Source of the DNA: Pseudodesulfovibrio sp. JC047 | Lineage (GTDB): Bacteria > Desulfobacterota > Desulfovibrionia > Desulfovibrionales > Desulfovibrionaceae | Direction of reading: 5' to 3' | Length of the DNA stretch: 64,000 nt | Assembly: GCF_010468615.1 (NCBI RefSeq) | Contig: NZ_WUEH01000012.1 | Location: 40,378 to 104,377, forward strand | Shown here: positions 9,118 through 18,211 of the stretch, one piece after another | How positions within the stretch are numbered: the first letter of the stretch is position 1 | Layout: each line of letters opens with the position of its first letter | Translations under genes and position numbers: made by a program | The notes under the pieces: model-generated | What the model was told of the DNA's origin: nothing | Seen by the model: the letters and a program-made list of their open reading frames with translations, nothing else | The model's database searches: none

Positions 9118-9139
9118 AATCTTCTCTCAGGAGGTCGAT

Positions 9140-10429
9140 ATGACCCCGGCTTCTCCCCATGACAAAAACGTCGATGTCAGTGAGCTTTTGAATGAAAATG
9201 TGCCCGGAAAGGACGGATTGGATCCCGATTCCGTGGATGCAAATTTTGAACAGGAGCTTGAAGACCTTTTTGCTGACGACCTGGAAGATGCTCCGTCCGA
9301 TGGCAATGATGGGCCTGTTGTGCTCGACGAGGTTGTGGAGGACGACGTCATTGTGTTGGACGACGTCATCGAATCCACTGATGATGCGACTCAGGAGATC
9401 GAGACGCCTGTGGTCGAAGAATTCGACGACGATGACGAATTGATCGTGCTCGAAGATATCGTTGAAGAGGATTCGGATGAACCGTTGATTCTCGATGATG
9501 AAGTGCCCGTTGTTTCCGACGAAAAAGTGGCCGAGGTCGAAGCCCTGATTGACGATATCGCCGAAGTCTCCGAGCCTGAATTCGAGCCGGAGAGCGCGGA
9601 AGAAATCATTGAGTTGGATGATTTGGTGATTGAATCCGAGTCCGCAGACGATGCGATTCCGGAATTGGACGAGTTGTTGGATGAAGCCGACAGTTTCGGG
9701 GATGGAACCGACGTGATTCCCGAGAGTCAGAGTGACTCGGATGCGGACGCTCTTTTGGATGACGAGAGCGAGTCTGAATCCGAAGAAAATTTTTCTGTTT
9801 CTGAAAACATAACCGAAAATGAACCAGTTGAATCTTTTGTGGAGGACATTCCTGTGGAACAGGCCGTGTCCGAGGCAGCCATTGATTCGATCATGGATGA
9901 ACCCGAGTCTGAATCCGATGTTGAGCCGACGGCTGAGAAAGTTCCGGCCAGTGCGGTTGTTGCTGGAAATGTGTTTAACCAGATTCGTAAGAATACACAG
10001 GATTCCACCGAGGTGGACAGCGATTTGACAGGCCTTGAGGCACTGGAAAATGATGCCATCGAAGACGTGGACAGCTTGCTTGACCATGTTGATGTTTCGG
10101 ATGTCATTGACGCTGAAAGCGATGATGGTCTGGGCATGGATATTGCGGTCGAGGATTTTGAAGACGTGGAGATTCCCGAGAGAGTGTCGCCCGACGCCGA
10201 GTATGACATGGCCGATGATCTGGATGTGGATGGATTGCTTGAAGACGTGTGTTCGGAAACCGAGGCCGCGACCATCGCGGAATTGCAGGACACGGTTGCC
10301 GCGCTTGAATCTCGTGTTGAAGATCTCGAAAAACGACTGCGAGACGATATTGCCCAGATGGTCCCGGCTGTCGCCGCACGTATAATCCGTGAGGAGATCG
10401 TGGCGTTGGCCAACGATTTGGACGAATAA
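9140..10429 (+). CDS. Highly acidic protein with PopZ-like C-terminal helix; function unknown
   Basis: A 429-residue protein with a perfect AGGAGGT ribosome site 7 bases before its ATG. Most of it (residues 1-370) is low-complexity and extremely rich in Asp, Glu, Ser and Val, with many repeats of the type VLDDVIES / IVLEDIVEE, so it is probably disordered. The last 60 residues form a predicted coiled coil (AELQDTVAALESRVEDLEKRL) followed by a helix VPAVAARIIREEIVALA. That arrangement, an acidic spacer plus a C-terminal helix ending in R..REEI, resembles polar organising proteins such as PopZ. The likeness is my inference from pattern only. A 442-codon open frame on the opposite strand is the mirror of this composition and is not a gene. 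It stands alone between two terminator-like sites. Confidence 0.75.
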   Translation: MTPASPHDKNVDVSELLNENVPGKDGLDPDSVDANFEQELEDLFADDLEDAPSDGNDGPVVLDEVVEDDVIVLDDVIESTDDATQEIETPVVEEFDDDDELIVLEDIVEEDSDEPLILDDEVPVVSDEKVAEVEALIDDIAEVSEPEFEPESAEEIIELDDLVIESESADDAIPELDELLDEADSFGDGTDVIPESQSDSDADALLDDESESESEENFSVSENITENEPVESFVEDIPVEQAVSEAAIDSIMDEPESESDVEPTAEKVPASAVVAGNVFNQIRKNTQDSTEVDSDLTGLEALENDAIEDVDSLLDHVDVSDVIDAESDDGLGMDIAVEDFEDVEIPERVSPDAEYDMADDLDVDGLLEDVCSETEAATIAELQDTVAALESRVEDLEKRLRDDIAQMVPAVAARIIREEIVALANDLDE

Positions 10430-10557
10430 TGCTATAGATTCCAATTCGGCTTTTGCGTCGGTTTGGTGCTTATGGTCAGATTGCTGTTATGCAGCAGAAA
10501 AAGATCAGCTTCCCGTGTCTGAAAGTGACGCGTCGGTCCTGATCTTTTTTTGTGGGA

Positions 10558-12012
10558 TCAGGTCCCACAAAAGGTCTGTTTGACCTGCTCGGATGGTGTT
10601 GGTGGAAGCAGGTATTCCGCATACTTCGGTTGGTCCGAGAACGGTGCGTCAAGCAGGGTGATGAGGGTGTGCGTTTTGGAAAAATCCCCATGTGTTTCGG
10701 CTGCCTGTATGGCCTTTTCAACCTGATGATTCCTGGGGATGAAGGCGGGATTGGTGGCTCGCATGGACTGAATGATGGATTCCTTTGATCGGGGTTCCCG
10801 ACCAAGAAGGACATGCCAGTCCGAGAGCCAGTGCTCGATTTCGGGGTGCGTTGAAAATAGCGCAGCGAATGAGGACGTTTCTGTGACCGCGCCACTCAGA
10901 CGGCGGAAGGTTTCGGTGAAATCCGCATGGTCCTGATGCATCAGTTCGAGCAGACGTTTGACATGGGCGAACCCGTCATCGCTTTCTTTAGACAGCCCTA
11001 TCTTGGCACACATGGCCGTGCGGTAGTGGTGGGCAAAGGTCGGGGTGAATGTCGCGAGCACGGTTTCGCCGATGTCCGTGGCAGCATCTTCATCCGCATG
11101 GAACAACGGCATGAGACACCCTCCCAGACATCCGAGATTCCATTGGGCGATCAATGGTTGCTGGTTATAGGCATAGCGTCCCTGATGGTCGATGGAGCTG
11201 AAGACCTGGGCCGGATCATAGTGATCCATGAAAGCGCATGGACCGTAGTCTATCGTTTCGCCGGAAAGAGCGGTGTTGTCGGTGTTCATGACTCCATGAA
11301 TGAACCCCACGCTCATCCATTTGGCCAGCAGACGGGCCTGACTGTCGCAAATGAGTGCCAAAAGTGTTGCTGCCGGGATTTCCGTGTCCAGTGCTTCGGG
11401 GTAGAGTCGCTGTATGACGAAATCAGTGAGCTGTTTTAGACCGTCCACATCCTGTCGGGCCGCGAAAAATTCAAAGGTGCCCACTCGAACGAAACTGCGG
11501 GCGATTCGTGTGAGAATGGCTCCGGGAAGTTCGGTTTCCCGGTGGACTTTTTCACCCGTCAGAACCATGGCCAGTGCGCGGGTGGTCGGAATCCCCAGTG
11601 CGTGCATGGCTTCAGAGACGATGTATTCCCGGATAACCGGTCCCAAGGGCGAGCGGCCATCACCACCGCGTGAAAAAGTTGTTGGCCCGGATCCCTTGAG
11701 CTGTATGTCGAACCGAGCGTCTTTGCTCGTGAGAATTTCTCCCAGAAGCACAGCCCGACCATCGCCGAGTTTGGGGACAAAATGACCGAATTGATGGCCT
11801 GCATAGGCCTGCGCAATGGGGTCCATCCCGTCGAGCAACATATTGCCCGCAAAGAGTTCCGCCAGTTGTATTTGATTGTCTGGCAGAGGGAGTTCCAGTT
11901 CTTTTGCCAACGGGGTGTTGATACGAATGAGACTGGGCTTTTCAACGACGACAGGGCTGATTTGTTGAAAAAAGCGGCTTGGGAGCCGAGCATAGGTGTT
12001 GTCGAATATCAT
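10558..12012 (-). CDS. selO: Protein adenylyltransferase SelO (YdiU family)
   Basis: SelO is a pseudokinase-fold enzyme that transfers AMP from ATP to protein side chains, linked to redox stress in other organisms. The 484-residue protein has the family segments PIAQAYAGHQFGHFVPKLGDGRA, LGE, DIQLKGSGPTTFSRGGDGR, PTTRALA and, near residue 240, GFIHGVMNTDNTALSGETIDYGP with the metal-binding Asn/Asp pair. The C-terminus ends TFCGT, keeping the single cysteine (selenocysteine in animal homologues) near the end. It overlaps the upstream phosphotransferase gene by 4 bases (ATGA), so the two are translationally coupled. Length is normal for bacterial SelO. Confidence 0.95.
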   Translation of the reverse strand: MIFDNTYARLPSRFFQQISPVVVEKPSLIRINTPLAKELELPLPDNQIQLAELFAGNMLLDGMDPIAQAYAGHQFGHFVPKLGDGRAVLLGEILTSKDARFDIQLKGSGPTTFSRGGDGRSPLGPVIREYIVSEAMHALGIPTTRALAMVLTGEKVHRETELPGAILTRIARSFVRVGTFEFFAARQDVDGLKQLTDFVIQRLYPEALDTEIPAATLLALICDSQARLLAKWMSVGFIHGVMNTDNTALSGETIDYGPCAFMDHYDPAQVFSSIDHQGRYAYNQQPLIAQWNLGCLGGCLMPLFHADEDAATDIGETVLATFTPTFAHHYRTAMCAKIGLSKESDDGFAHVKRLLELMHQDHADFTETFRRLSGAVTETSSFAALFSTHPEIEHWLSDWHVLLGREPRSKESIIQSMRATNPAFIPRNHQVEKAIQAAETHGDFSKTHTLITLLDAPFSDQPKYAEYLLPPTPSEQVKQTFCGT

Positions 12013-12953
12013 GGATGTCCCAAAAGGTTTTTCCAGGCCGGCAACAGGGTGTCGATGGAGTTGGCGAGCAGCTGCATGTATTGAATTTCGATGTCGATCA
12101 TTTCCGTATCATTTCGTCTGAGCCATTCGGACATCCACGCGAACCGCATCCCCAGAATCAACTCTGGAAGCAGTGTGAATGCGTCGTTTTCAAGATACCC
12201 TGCCGTGTTCAGAGTGGCCAAGAGCGTTGGAGACAGGCCCCGAATGAGGGCCAGCGGGTCTTCGATGCCGACACACCCCAGGCAGTTGGCCACATCGAAC
12301 AGGGCAGGTCGAACGCCGGAAAATTCCCAGTCGATGACCGCCGCCACTTCGTGCTCCTGCCAGATGATATTCAGAGGGTGAAAGTCGCCGTGGCAGAGTG
12401 TGGTTGGCAGATCGGGCCATGCTTCGAAAAGAGGAGAGAGTCCGTCCTGGATCGGGATCAGGGCGTGATGGATTTCCGGATGCCGGACAGCCAGCGTCTC
12501 CATGAGTTCATGGATGTATGTTTCCAGTCTGAATGGTGTGGCCGCGTCACATTTCTGAAGATTCGGAGCCGCTTCGTGGAGCGCGACCAGAAATTGACCC
12601 AGCGCATGGCCGCGTGTTCGATCTTCGATGTAGTCGGGTTGCGGCAGCGGTGTCCCGGGGACAAAGGGGGACAGTTGAAAAAACGCGTGATCCTGTTTCA
12701 CCACGTAGTGGCCATTGCGGTCGGCACGGTATGCGGGGATGGGGAGATCTTTTTGGGCGAGGGTCGCGAGGCAGTGCCCTATCTGCTCGCGTCGTTCGAG
12801 TTGGTCTGGTCGGAGCTGTTCAAGTATCCAGACCGTGCCTGAGCGATCTTCCACTGGTGCGCGGTGGAGGCATCGTTGGGGGCTTCCCGGTAATTGTATG
12901 TCTGGTCGTGGTCTGCCTGGTTCCAGGTCCCACAGCAACAGATGGTCTTTCAT
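12009..12953 (-). CDS. Aminoglycoside/choline-kinase-like phosphotransferase
   Basis: A 314-residue member of the APH / homoserine-kinase-II-like phosphotransferase fold. Key motifs are the Brenner-type LCHGDFHPLNIIW (catalytic Asp and Asn) near residue 190 and AAVIDWEFSGVRP (metal-binding Asp) about 20 residues later. The small-molecule or protein substrate cannot be told; the lack of resistance context argues against drug resistance. The ATG at 12953 has an AGGAAG site about ten bases upstream and is preferred to a TTG at 12980. The gene follows a small ORF by only 4 bases and overlaps selO by 4 bases, so three genes form one unit. Confidence 0.85.
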   Translation of the reverse strand: MKDHLLLWDLEPGRPRPDIQLPGSPQRCLHRAPVEDRSGTVWILEQLRPDQLERREQIGHCLATLAQKDLPIPAYRADRNGHYVVKQDHAFFQLSPFVPGTPLPQPDYIEDRTRGHALGQFLVALHEAAPNLQKCDAATPFRLETYIHELMETLAVRHPEIHHALIPIQDGLSPLFEAWPDLPTTLCHGDFHPLNIIWQEHEVAAVIDWEFSGVRPALFDVANCLGCVGIEDPLALIRGLSPTLLATLNTAGYLENDAFTLLPELILGMRFAWMSEWLRRNDTEMIDIEIQYMQLLANSIDTLLPAWKNLLGHP

Positions 12954-12957
12954 GGTG

Positions 12958-13164
12958 TCAATACTTCCTGGCAAGACCAAGGGCCAGACACAGTGCGTCC
13001 ATGTTCTCGCGGATGAGTGTTTGTTCGGAAACCGGGATGTGGGTATCGATGGCGGAGCGGTGGGCTTCCATCTGGCCGTCCAGTTGTTCGGCGAGCATCT
13101 GTTTCATTCTGATTCGTTGTGTTTCGGGCATGTTTTGCCTCTGTGCCTTGATCTGATGAGTCAT
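12958..13164 (-). CDS. Small conserved-looking hypothetical protein, first gene of the selO unit
   Basis: A 68-residue, soluble, helix-rich protein with many Gln, Met and Arg residues in its first half and a DALCLALGLARKY end. Its stop lies 4 bases before the phosphotransferase start, and a GGAAA ribosome site lies just before its ATG. I recognise no domain. The tight packing with the kinase-like gene and selO is the main reason to treat it as real. Confidence 0.55.
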   Translation of the reverse strand: MTHQIKAQRQNMPETQRIRMKQMLAEQLDGQMEAHRSAIDTHIPVSEQTLIRENMDALCLALGLARKY

Positions 13165-13285
13165 GGTTTCCAGCTAGTCCACGTTTACCATGGTCAGGGC
13201 GTGGTTGTATATGTCCATGACTCGTTCTTTTTTTCAGCCTCGGCTGTTGCGTGAGGCCATTTGGCCATCGGACAACGATAGGTGT

Positions 13286-13906
13286 TTATGCGGTAAAGAC
13301 GTTTTTGAGCAGTTCGGTGTCCCCGGAGTCGGTCGGGTCCATGGACTGCATCACATATGGCCGCCAGATAAGGGTCGTGATGCTTGGGGCTTCGACAGCC
13401 AGTTGGTGTGCCAGATGTTCTTCTGCTGCCTTGGCTGCGTAATAGGCTCCAATTCCTGGCTGCGCTTGTTCAGCACCGTCAGAACCAAAGAAAATGGCCA
13501 ATCCTTCGCCTTTTCGTAGCAGAATGGGGACGGCATATCGGATCAATTGGTGGGCCGCGCCCACTGAAGCGTTCATGACCTCGTGGAGGTGGTCTTCAGT
13601 GATGTCCCAGACCAGTGGTCCCGGTTTGAAAATCCCGGCGGCCTGCACAAAACCATGAAAATTGCCAAGGTCGTAAGCGGTTTTGACAAGCTTTTTGGCA
13701 ACGGCCGCAGTTGAGGCGTCACCGGCCAGACTTTCCGCCTGGACGCCGTAACTGCGGCAGGTGTCACGGGTCTTCTCAAGTCCCGATTCCGTTCTGGCGC
13801 CAAGGACGAGGTTGACGCCATCATGGGCCAGTTCTTTGGCCAGGTTTGCCCCAATGCCTTTGGATGCCCCTGTCACCACAAGGGTTTTATTCCTGAGAGA
13901 AGTCAT
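13286..13906 (-). CDS. Short-chain dehydrogenase/reductase
   Basis: A classical SDR of 206 residues: cofactor motif TGASKGIG (residues 12-19), the NAG-like AAGIF segment near residue 90, a serine in FFGSDG and the catalytic YxxxK as YYAAK near residue 155. NAD(P)(H)-dependent oxidoreductases of this kind act on many alcohols and ketones; the substrate cannot be inferred here. It is somewhat shorter than the usual 240-260 residues, ending soon after the RPYVMQSM loop. It is divergent from the neighbouring aminotransferase with a 51-base gap. Confidence 0.9.
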   Translation of the reverse strand: MTSLRNKTLVVTGASKGIGANLAKELAHDGVNLVLGARTESGLEKTRDTCRSYGVQAESLAGDASTAAVAKKLVKTAYDLGNFHGFVQAAGIFKPGPLVWDITEDHLHEVMNASVGAAHQLIRYAVPILLRKGEGLAIFFGSDGAEQAQPGIGAYYAAKAAEEHLAHQLAVEAPSITTLIWRPYVMQSMDPTDSGDTELLKNVFTA

Positions 13907-13957
13907 ATACGGTATCCTTTCTCTAAAAAAAACACGTGACCATAAAGAGTATACACC

Positions 13958-15118
13958 ATGACACTAAAAATGGGCAAGCACAGACAATTAGTGGCTCAAT
14001 CCGAGATACGAAACATGACGCTGGAGTGTGCGAAAGTCGGTGGAGTGAACCTGGCTCAGGGGGTCTGTGATCTGCCCGTGCCAGATGAAGTCGTTGCCGG
14101 TGCGGAAGAGGCCATGCGGTCCGGATTCAATACCTATACCCGATATGACGGGCTACCCCGGTTTCGTGAGGCCATCGCTGCCAAGCAGAAACGATACACC
14201 GGTATGGACGTGGACCCGGACTCGCAGGTCGTGGTTTCCGCTGGAGCAACCGGTGCCTTTTATGCCACCTGTCTTGCCTTGCTCGATGAAGGCGACGAGG
14301 TCCTCGTATTCGAACCGTATTACGGATATCATGTCACGACCCTGGCCTCGCTGGGAGTTACGTCGGTTCCGGTGGTTCTCGAACCGCCGGAGTGGGCGTT
14401 TACTGCGGACGATCTGGAGCGTGCGATCACGAAAAAAACGCGGGCCATTCTTGTGAATACCCCGTCCAATCCGGCGGGCAAGGTCTTTACCCGTGAAGAA
14501 TTGACCGTGATTGCGGCGTGTGCCGAAGCCCATGATTTGTTTGTGTTCACGGATGAAATTTATGAACATTTCGTATTCGATGGTCGGGAGCACATCAGCC
14601 CGGCCACCCTTCCGGGCATGGCTCGGCGGACCATCACCATTTCCGGGTTGTCCAAGGTCTTTGCCGTGACCGGTTGGCGGCTCGGCTATGCCGTGTGCGA
14701 TCCAGAATGGGCCTTGGCTATCGGGCATTTCAGTGATCTGGTGTATATTTGTGCGCCTGCTCCGTTGCAGGTCGGTGCGGCCAGGGGGTTGGAGCGGTTG
14801 GGACCGGAGTATTATCAAGGGATATCAGACGACCATCAGCTCAAACGAGATCTTTTTTGCCAGACGTTGGAAGATATCGGATTGACGCCGCACAGGCCCC
14901 AGGGTGCGTATTATACGTTGGCTGACGTCACCGCGCTTCCGGGTCGGACAGCTCGGGAGCGGGCCATGTTCCTGTTGGAAAAAACCGGCGTGGCCTGTGT
15001 GCCGGGGTCGGCGTTTTATTCCGGCCCGACCGGAGAAACGCTGGCCCGTTTCTGCTTTGCCAAACAGATGGATGCCTTGGAGGATGCCATGACTCGATTG
15101 AGAGGGCTTCAGTTATGA
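13958..15118 (+). CDS. Class I/II PLP-dependent aminotransferase
   Basis: A fold-type I aminotransferase of 386 residues, close in pattern to kynurenine/methionine/aspartate-type enzymes. It has FNTYTRYDGLPRFREAIA, VVSAGATGAFYATCLAL, NTPSNPAGKVF, VFTDEIYEHFVFDG and the cofactor lysine in ISGLSKVFAVTGWRLGY, with a C-terminal substrate-carboxylate arginine in LARFCF. The start could also be the second methionine at 13970. The amino donor and acceptor are not certain. It overlaps the DksA-type gene by 4 bases (ATGA), so both are in one transcript. Confidence 0.92.
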   Translation: MTLKMGKHRQLVAQSEIRNMTLECAKVGGVNLAQGVCDLPVPDEVVAGAEEAMRSGFNTYTRYDGLPRFREAIAAKQKRYTGMDVDPDSQVVVSAGATGAFYATCLALLDEGDEVLVFEPYYGYHVTTLASLGVTSVPVVLEPPEWAFTADDLERAITKKTRAILVNTPSNPAGKVFTREELTVIAACAEAHDLFVFTDEIYEHFVFDGREHISPATLPGMARRTITISGLSKVFAVTGWRLGYAVCDPEWALAIGHFSDLVYICAPAPLQVGAARGLERLGPEYYQGISDDHQLKRDLFCQTLEDIGLTPHRPQGAYYTLADVTALPGRTARERAMFLLEKTGVACVPGSAFYSGPTGETLARFCFAKQMDALEDAMTRLRGLQL

Positions 15119-15447
15119 CTGACGCGCAAAAAAGGGAATTCAGAGCATATGCCCAGGCGGAAATCGACGGTTTGAAGACGGAGATTCCTCGACTGGAGAC
15201 ATTGGTGCAGCCTGTTGCGCCGGATAATGCCATTGGCCGTATTTCCCGGATGGATACGATCGTCAATCAGTCCGTGACCAAGGCGCAACTCTCCAAATGC
15301 AAGATCCGGCTTGTTCGTTTGAAGGCGGCCCTTGAGCGGGTGGACGACGAGGATTTCGGGCTGTGTGTCGAATGTGATGAGCCGATCCCCATGGCGCGGC
15401 TCAAGGCCATGCCCGAGACGCAACTGTGCGTGGAGTGTGCAGACTGA
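15115..15447 (+). CDS. DksA/TraR-type zinc-finger protein
   Basis: A 110-residue protein with an N-terminal coiled-coil part and a C4 zinc finger formed by CVEC near residue 83 and CVEC at the end. It resembles DksA/TraR-family regulators that reach into the RNA polymerase secondary channel, but the N-terminal coiled coil is short and its tip does not show the canonical DxxA, so a transcription role is an inference. It overlaps the aminotransferase gene by 4 bases and ends 16 bases before the convergent membrane ferredoxin gene. Confidence 0.85.
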   Translation: MTDAQKREFRAYAQAEIDGLKTEIPRLETLVQPVAPDNAIGRISRMDTIVNQSVTKAQLSKCKIRLVRLKAALERVDDEDFGLCVECDEPIPMARLKAMPETQLCVECAD

Positions 15448-15463
15448 TCCCAGCCAGCGGGGA

Positions 15464-16444
15464 CTATGCCCCGAGAATCATCATGTAGATCCGTTTGAGC
15501 ATGGCCGGTGACATGGTGGAATCCCAATGCCCGGTCGCCTTGGCCCAGGCCCAGACCAGCAACAGCGTGGCCACGGCTCCGATGCCGACGGTCAGCCACG
15601 GGATGCGTTTGCCTCCCGGCAATCCCATGGACAAACAGTCCTCAACCGGACAGGCTTCAATACATTGAGCACAGCCGAGACATTCCGGTGAATGAACCAC
15701 GGTTTTTTGGTGGATCGTAATCCCGGACGGGCAGTGATCTGTACATTTTTCACAGTGGATGCACTGGGTCGTGTCTCGTTTTACGGCGACAGGGCTGAAC
15801 CAGGCGAGCAGGCCGAGCAACGCGCCGTATGGGCAGAGATATCGACACCAGAAATTCCGAATGCAGAGGCTCAACACGAGCAATCCGCCGAGTATGGACA
15901 GCGACAGGGCGGACGGATTGGTGAAGAATGCGAGCATTTTTGCGTCGGAGACCCGATTATACGGGCTGGAAATGAATGACTCCAATGCCTGGGGAGTCAT
16001 GGAAAAAATGGCATAGCAGAAGCCGCCCAGAAGCAGATATTTCAGGCCCATCAGGGGGAAATTGATCCATTTGGGGGGAGTGATGGCCAGATGCAGTCGG
16101 CGTCCCGCCAGTTCCAGAAGGTGTGAAATGAATCCGACCGGGCAGATGTACCCGCAGAATCCTTTTCGAAAAAGCACGGCCATGAGCAGAATGGCAATGA
16201 AGATGGCCAGACCCGCAGGGTGGACTGTATCCCATGTCCCGGAGTGCAGGAATTGACGGAACCCCATGAGCGCGCTGATGGGAAGGAACCCTTCGACCGC
16301 GCCGGGTTTGGGAACAAAGATTTGGGATGTGCCAAGTGCCCAGGCCATGAAGGCCGCGAATCGGAATCCGACATAGGCACAGAAAAGGGTGAAAGCTGCT
16401 TGGACGGTCAGACGAAATGTGGTGGGAGTGATACGTTGTTTCAT
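15464..16444 (-). CDS. Membrane polyferredoxin, NapH/YccM-like
   Basis: A 326-residue integral membrane iron-sulfur protein. Several hydrophobic helices (about residues 12-35, 75-95, 120-145, 185-205) carry the CGYICPVGF and CRYLCPYG loops characteristic of the NapH/NosR/RdxA group, followed by two [4Fe-4S] motifs, CIHCEKCTDHCP and CLGCAQCIEACP, and a final helix. Such proteins pass electrons from quinol or ferredoxin across the membrane. The start at 16444 is preferred to an extension up to 16519 because the first transmembrane helix then lies near the N-terminus. No partner enzyme is adjacent, so its electron acceptor is unknown. Confidence 0.85.
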   Translation of the reverse strand: MKQRITPTTFRLTVQAAFTLFCAYVGFRFAAFMAWALGTSQIFVPKPGAVEGFLPISALMGFRQFLHSGTWDTVHPAGLAIFIAILLMAVLFRKGFCGYICPVGFISHLLELAGRRLHLAITPPKWINFPLMGLKYLLLGGFCYAIFSMTPQALESFISSPYNRVSDAKMLAFFTNPSALSLSILGGLLVLSLCIRNFWCRYLCPYGALLGLLAWFSPVAVKRDTTQCIHCEKCTDHCPSGITIHQKTVVHSPECLGCAQCIEACPVEDCLSMGLPGGKRIPWLTVGIGAVATLLLVWAWAKATGHWDSTMSPAMLKRIYMMILGA

Positions 16445-16582
16445 GGAATACCTACTGGATTTGGTGGGGTTCCTATACCAAGCCGGAGTGAAGGGCAACT
16501 GTGTGCAGATCATGCACACGATAACGAAGAAATGGATTGTGTGGATGACGTGACCGCACGGTCTGGAACTGTGTGGTGAGCA

Positions 16583-18202
16583 TCAGGCGGAGTCTTTGGT
16601 CGCGTGCGGTTCGATGGAGGATATGTCCATTTCCCGACAGATGTGGGAGGCCAGCCCGATTCCCGCTTCGGCAAAGACGTTGAACGATGTGGAGACACCG
16701 GCTTCCTGAAGGATTTCGACCTCATCATCATACGTGGCCATGGCCGCGATTTTTCCCGAATATCCACGGTGTTTCAGTCGCTCGACAACAAAGAGCTGTG
16801 ATGTCAGATTTGGTACAGTGAGGATGACCAGCGAGACTTTGGCTCCAATGGTGGGGAGCTTGTGCCAGAAATCCGGGTCCGTGACATCGGCGAGAAGAAC
16901 CTGTTTTCCGCGTTCCTGAAGGGCATCCACGGTGTCGGCGTTGAAGTCGATTCCCAGCACGACCGGGCCGAATTTGTCCGTGAAATATGCATAGGCTCCG
17001 GTCCCGACTCGGCCCATGCCCACGACCACGATCTGCCAGGTCCCGGCGTCGTATTGTTCTTCATCTGGGTGCCGTTCCACTGTTTCGAATCGCTTCAGCA
17101 TTCGGCGAAAGGTGTTGAAGAGCCTGTCAGCCATGGCATTGAATGGTGAGGCGATGACAAAGGAAAGAGACATGGCCACAGCCAGGGCCAGCAGCCAGTC
17201 GCGACTGAGCCAGCCGTTGGCAACGGCCACTCCGCAGACGATCAGACCGAATTCGCTATAGTTGGCGAGATTGAATGAGGTTATCAGGCTTGTTCTGGCT
17301 TTCAGACGGAATCGGGTGAACAGAAAAAAGAACAGGGCGACCTTGATGGGCGTGGCCAGGACAAAAAGTAGGGCCGCGTTCAGGGTGTTGATCGACGGAA
17401 GCCCGGCGAGTCCTATTTCCAGGAAAAAACCGACCAGAAGAAAATCCTTGATGGAATAAAGCGATGTGGCGAGGTCGCTGGCTCTGGCATGAGGGGCGAG
17501 CAGCATTCCCATGATGAGCGCGCCGAGGTCCGCCTTGAGTCCCACGATGTCAAAGGCCCAGGCTCCTGCCACAAAGGCGAGGAAGAACCCGAACAGGATT
17601 TGCAATTCGCCGTGCCCGATACGGTTGAGGATGCGCATGAACAGCCAGCGGGCCACAGGCAGGGCCGCAATGACCGCAATGGCCCATGCCGAGGGGATTT
17701 TGCCGGTGGAAAAGGCGAGGAACAGGACCGCGAAAATATCCTGAATGATGAGGACGCCGATGGCGGTTCGTCCGTTGAGTGACGAGGAACGGCCGCTTTC
17801 ATCAAGAATTTTGACGGCGAATACCGTGGAAGAAAAGCTGAGGGCAAAGGCAATCAATGCGGCGGTTCGCCAATCCAGATCCGTGAAAAATGTCAAGCCG
17901 GAGGCCGCCAGACCAAGGAGGCCGATGGTGAAGAGTGTCACGGTGATGAGCATGTGCAGGGATGCCCCGGCCCAGACTTCGGGACGGAGCAGGCTCTTGA
18001 TCTTGAGTTTCAGCCCAATGGTGAACAGGAGAATCGTGACACCGATGTCGGCGATTTCCTGAATGATCGGTCCGGTCGTGTATCCCTGTGTGGAAAGAAT
18101 GAATCCCGCGACAAGGTAGCCGACCAATGGAGGGAGCCCTGTCCGGCTGGCAACATAGCCGAATCCAAAGGCACAGACGATGACGAGGGGGTCGATATAC
18201 AT
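16583..18202 (-). CDS. Cation:proton antiporter with C-terminal TrkA-N domain (KefB-like)
   Basis: A 539-residue CPA2-family transporter: about a dozen membrane helices in residues 1-385 with PPLVGYLVAGFILS and FALSFSSTVFAVKIL, typical of K+/H+ antiporters, followed by a cytoplasmic NAD-binding RCK/TrkA-N domain (about 405-510) with VVVGMGRVGTGAYAYF. KefB-type proteins export potassium or exchange it for protons and are gated through that domain. It sits 9 bases after the stop of a K+ channel gene on the same strand, and a periplasmic binding protein gene precedes that, suggesting a common ion-related function. The transported ion is not proven by sequence. Confidence 0.9.
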   Translation of the reverse strand: MYIDPLVIVCAFGFGYVASRTGLPPLVGYLVAGFILSTQGYTTGPIIQEIADIGVTILLFTIGLKLKIKSLLRPEVWAGASLHMLITVTLFTIGLLGLAASGLTFFTDLDWRTAALIAFALSFSSTVFAVKILDESGRSSSLNGRTAIGVLIIQDIFAVLFLAFSTGKIPSAWAIAVIAALPVARWLFMRILNRIGHGELQILFGFFLAFVAGAWAFDIVGLKADLGALIMGMLLAPHARASDLATSLYSIKDFLLVGFFLEIGLAGLPSINTLNAALLFVLATPIKVALFFFLFTRFRLKARTSLITSFNLANYSEFGLIVCGVAVANGWLSRDWLLALAVAMSLSFVIASPFNAMADRLFNTFRRMLKRFETVERHPDEEQYDAGTWQIVVVGMGRVGTGAYAYFTDKFGPVVLGIDFNADTVDALQERGKQVLLADVTDPDFWHKLPTIGAKVSLVILTVPNLTSQLFVVERLKHRGYSGKIAAMATYDDEVEILQEAGVSTSFNVFAEAGIGLASHICREMDISSIEPHATKDSA

Positions 18203-18211
18203 GAAGGAATC

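Noticed and set aside
9116..10444. 442-codon open frame on the minus strand
   Set aside because: It is the exact antisense of the acidic protein gene; its Ile/Asn/Phe-rich composition is the mirror of Asp/Glu codons, and there is no ribosome site or domain.
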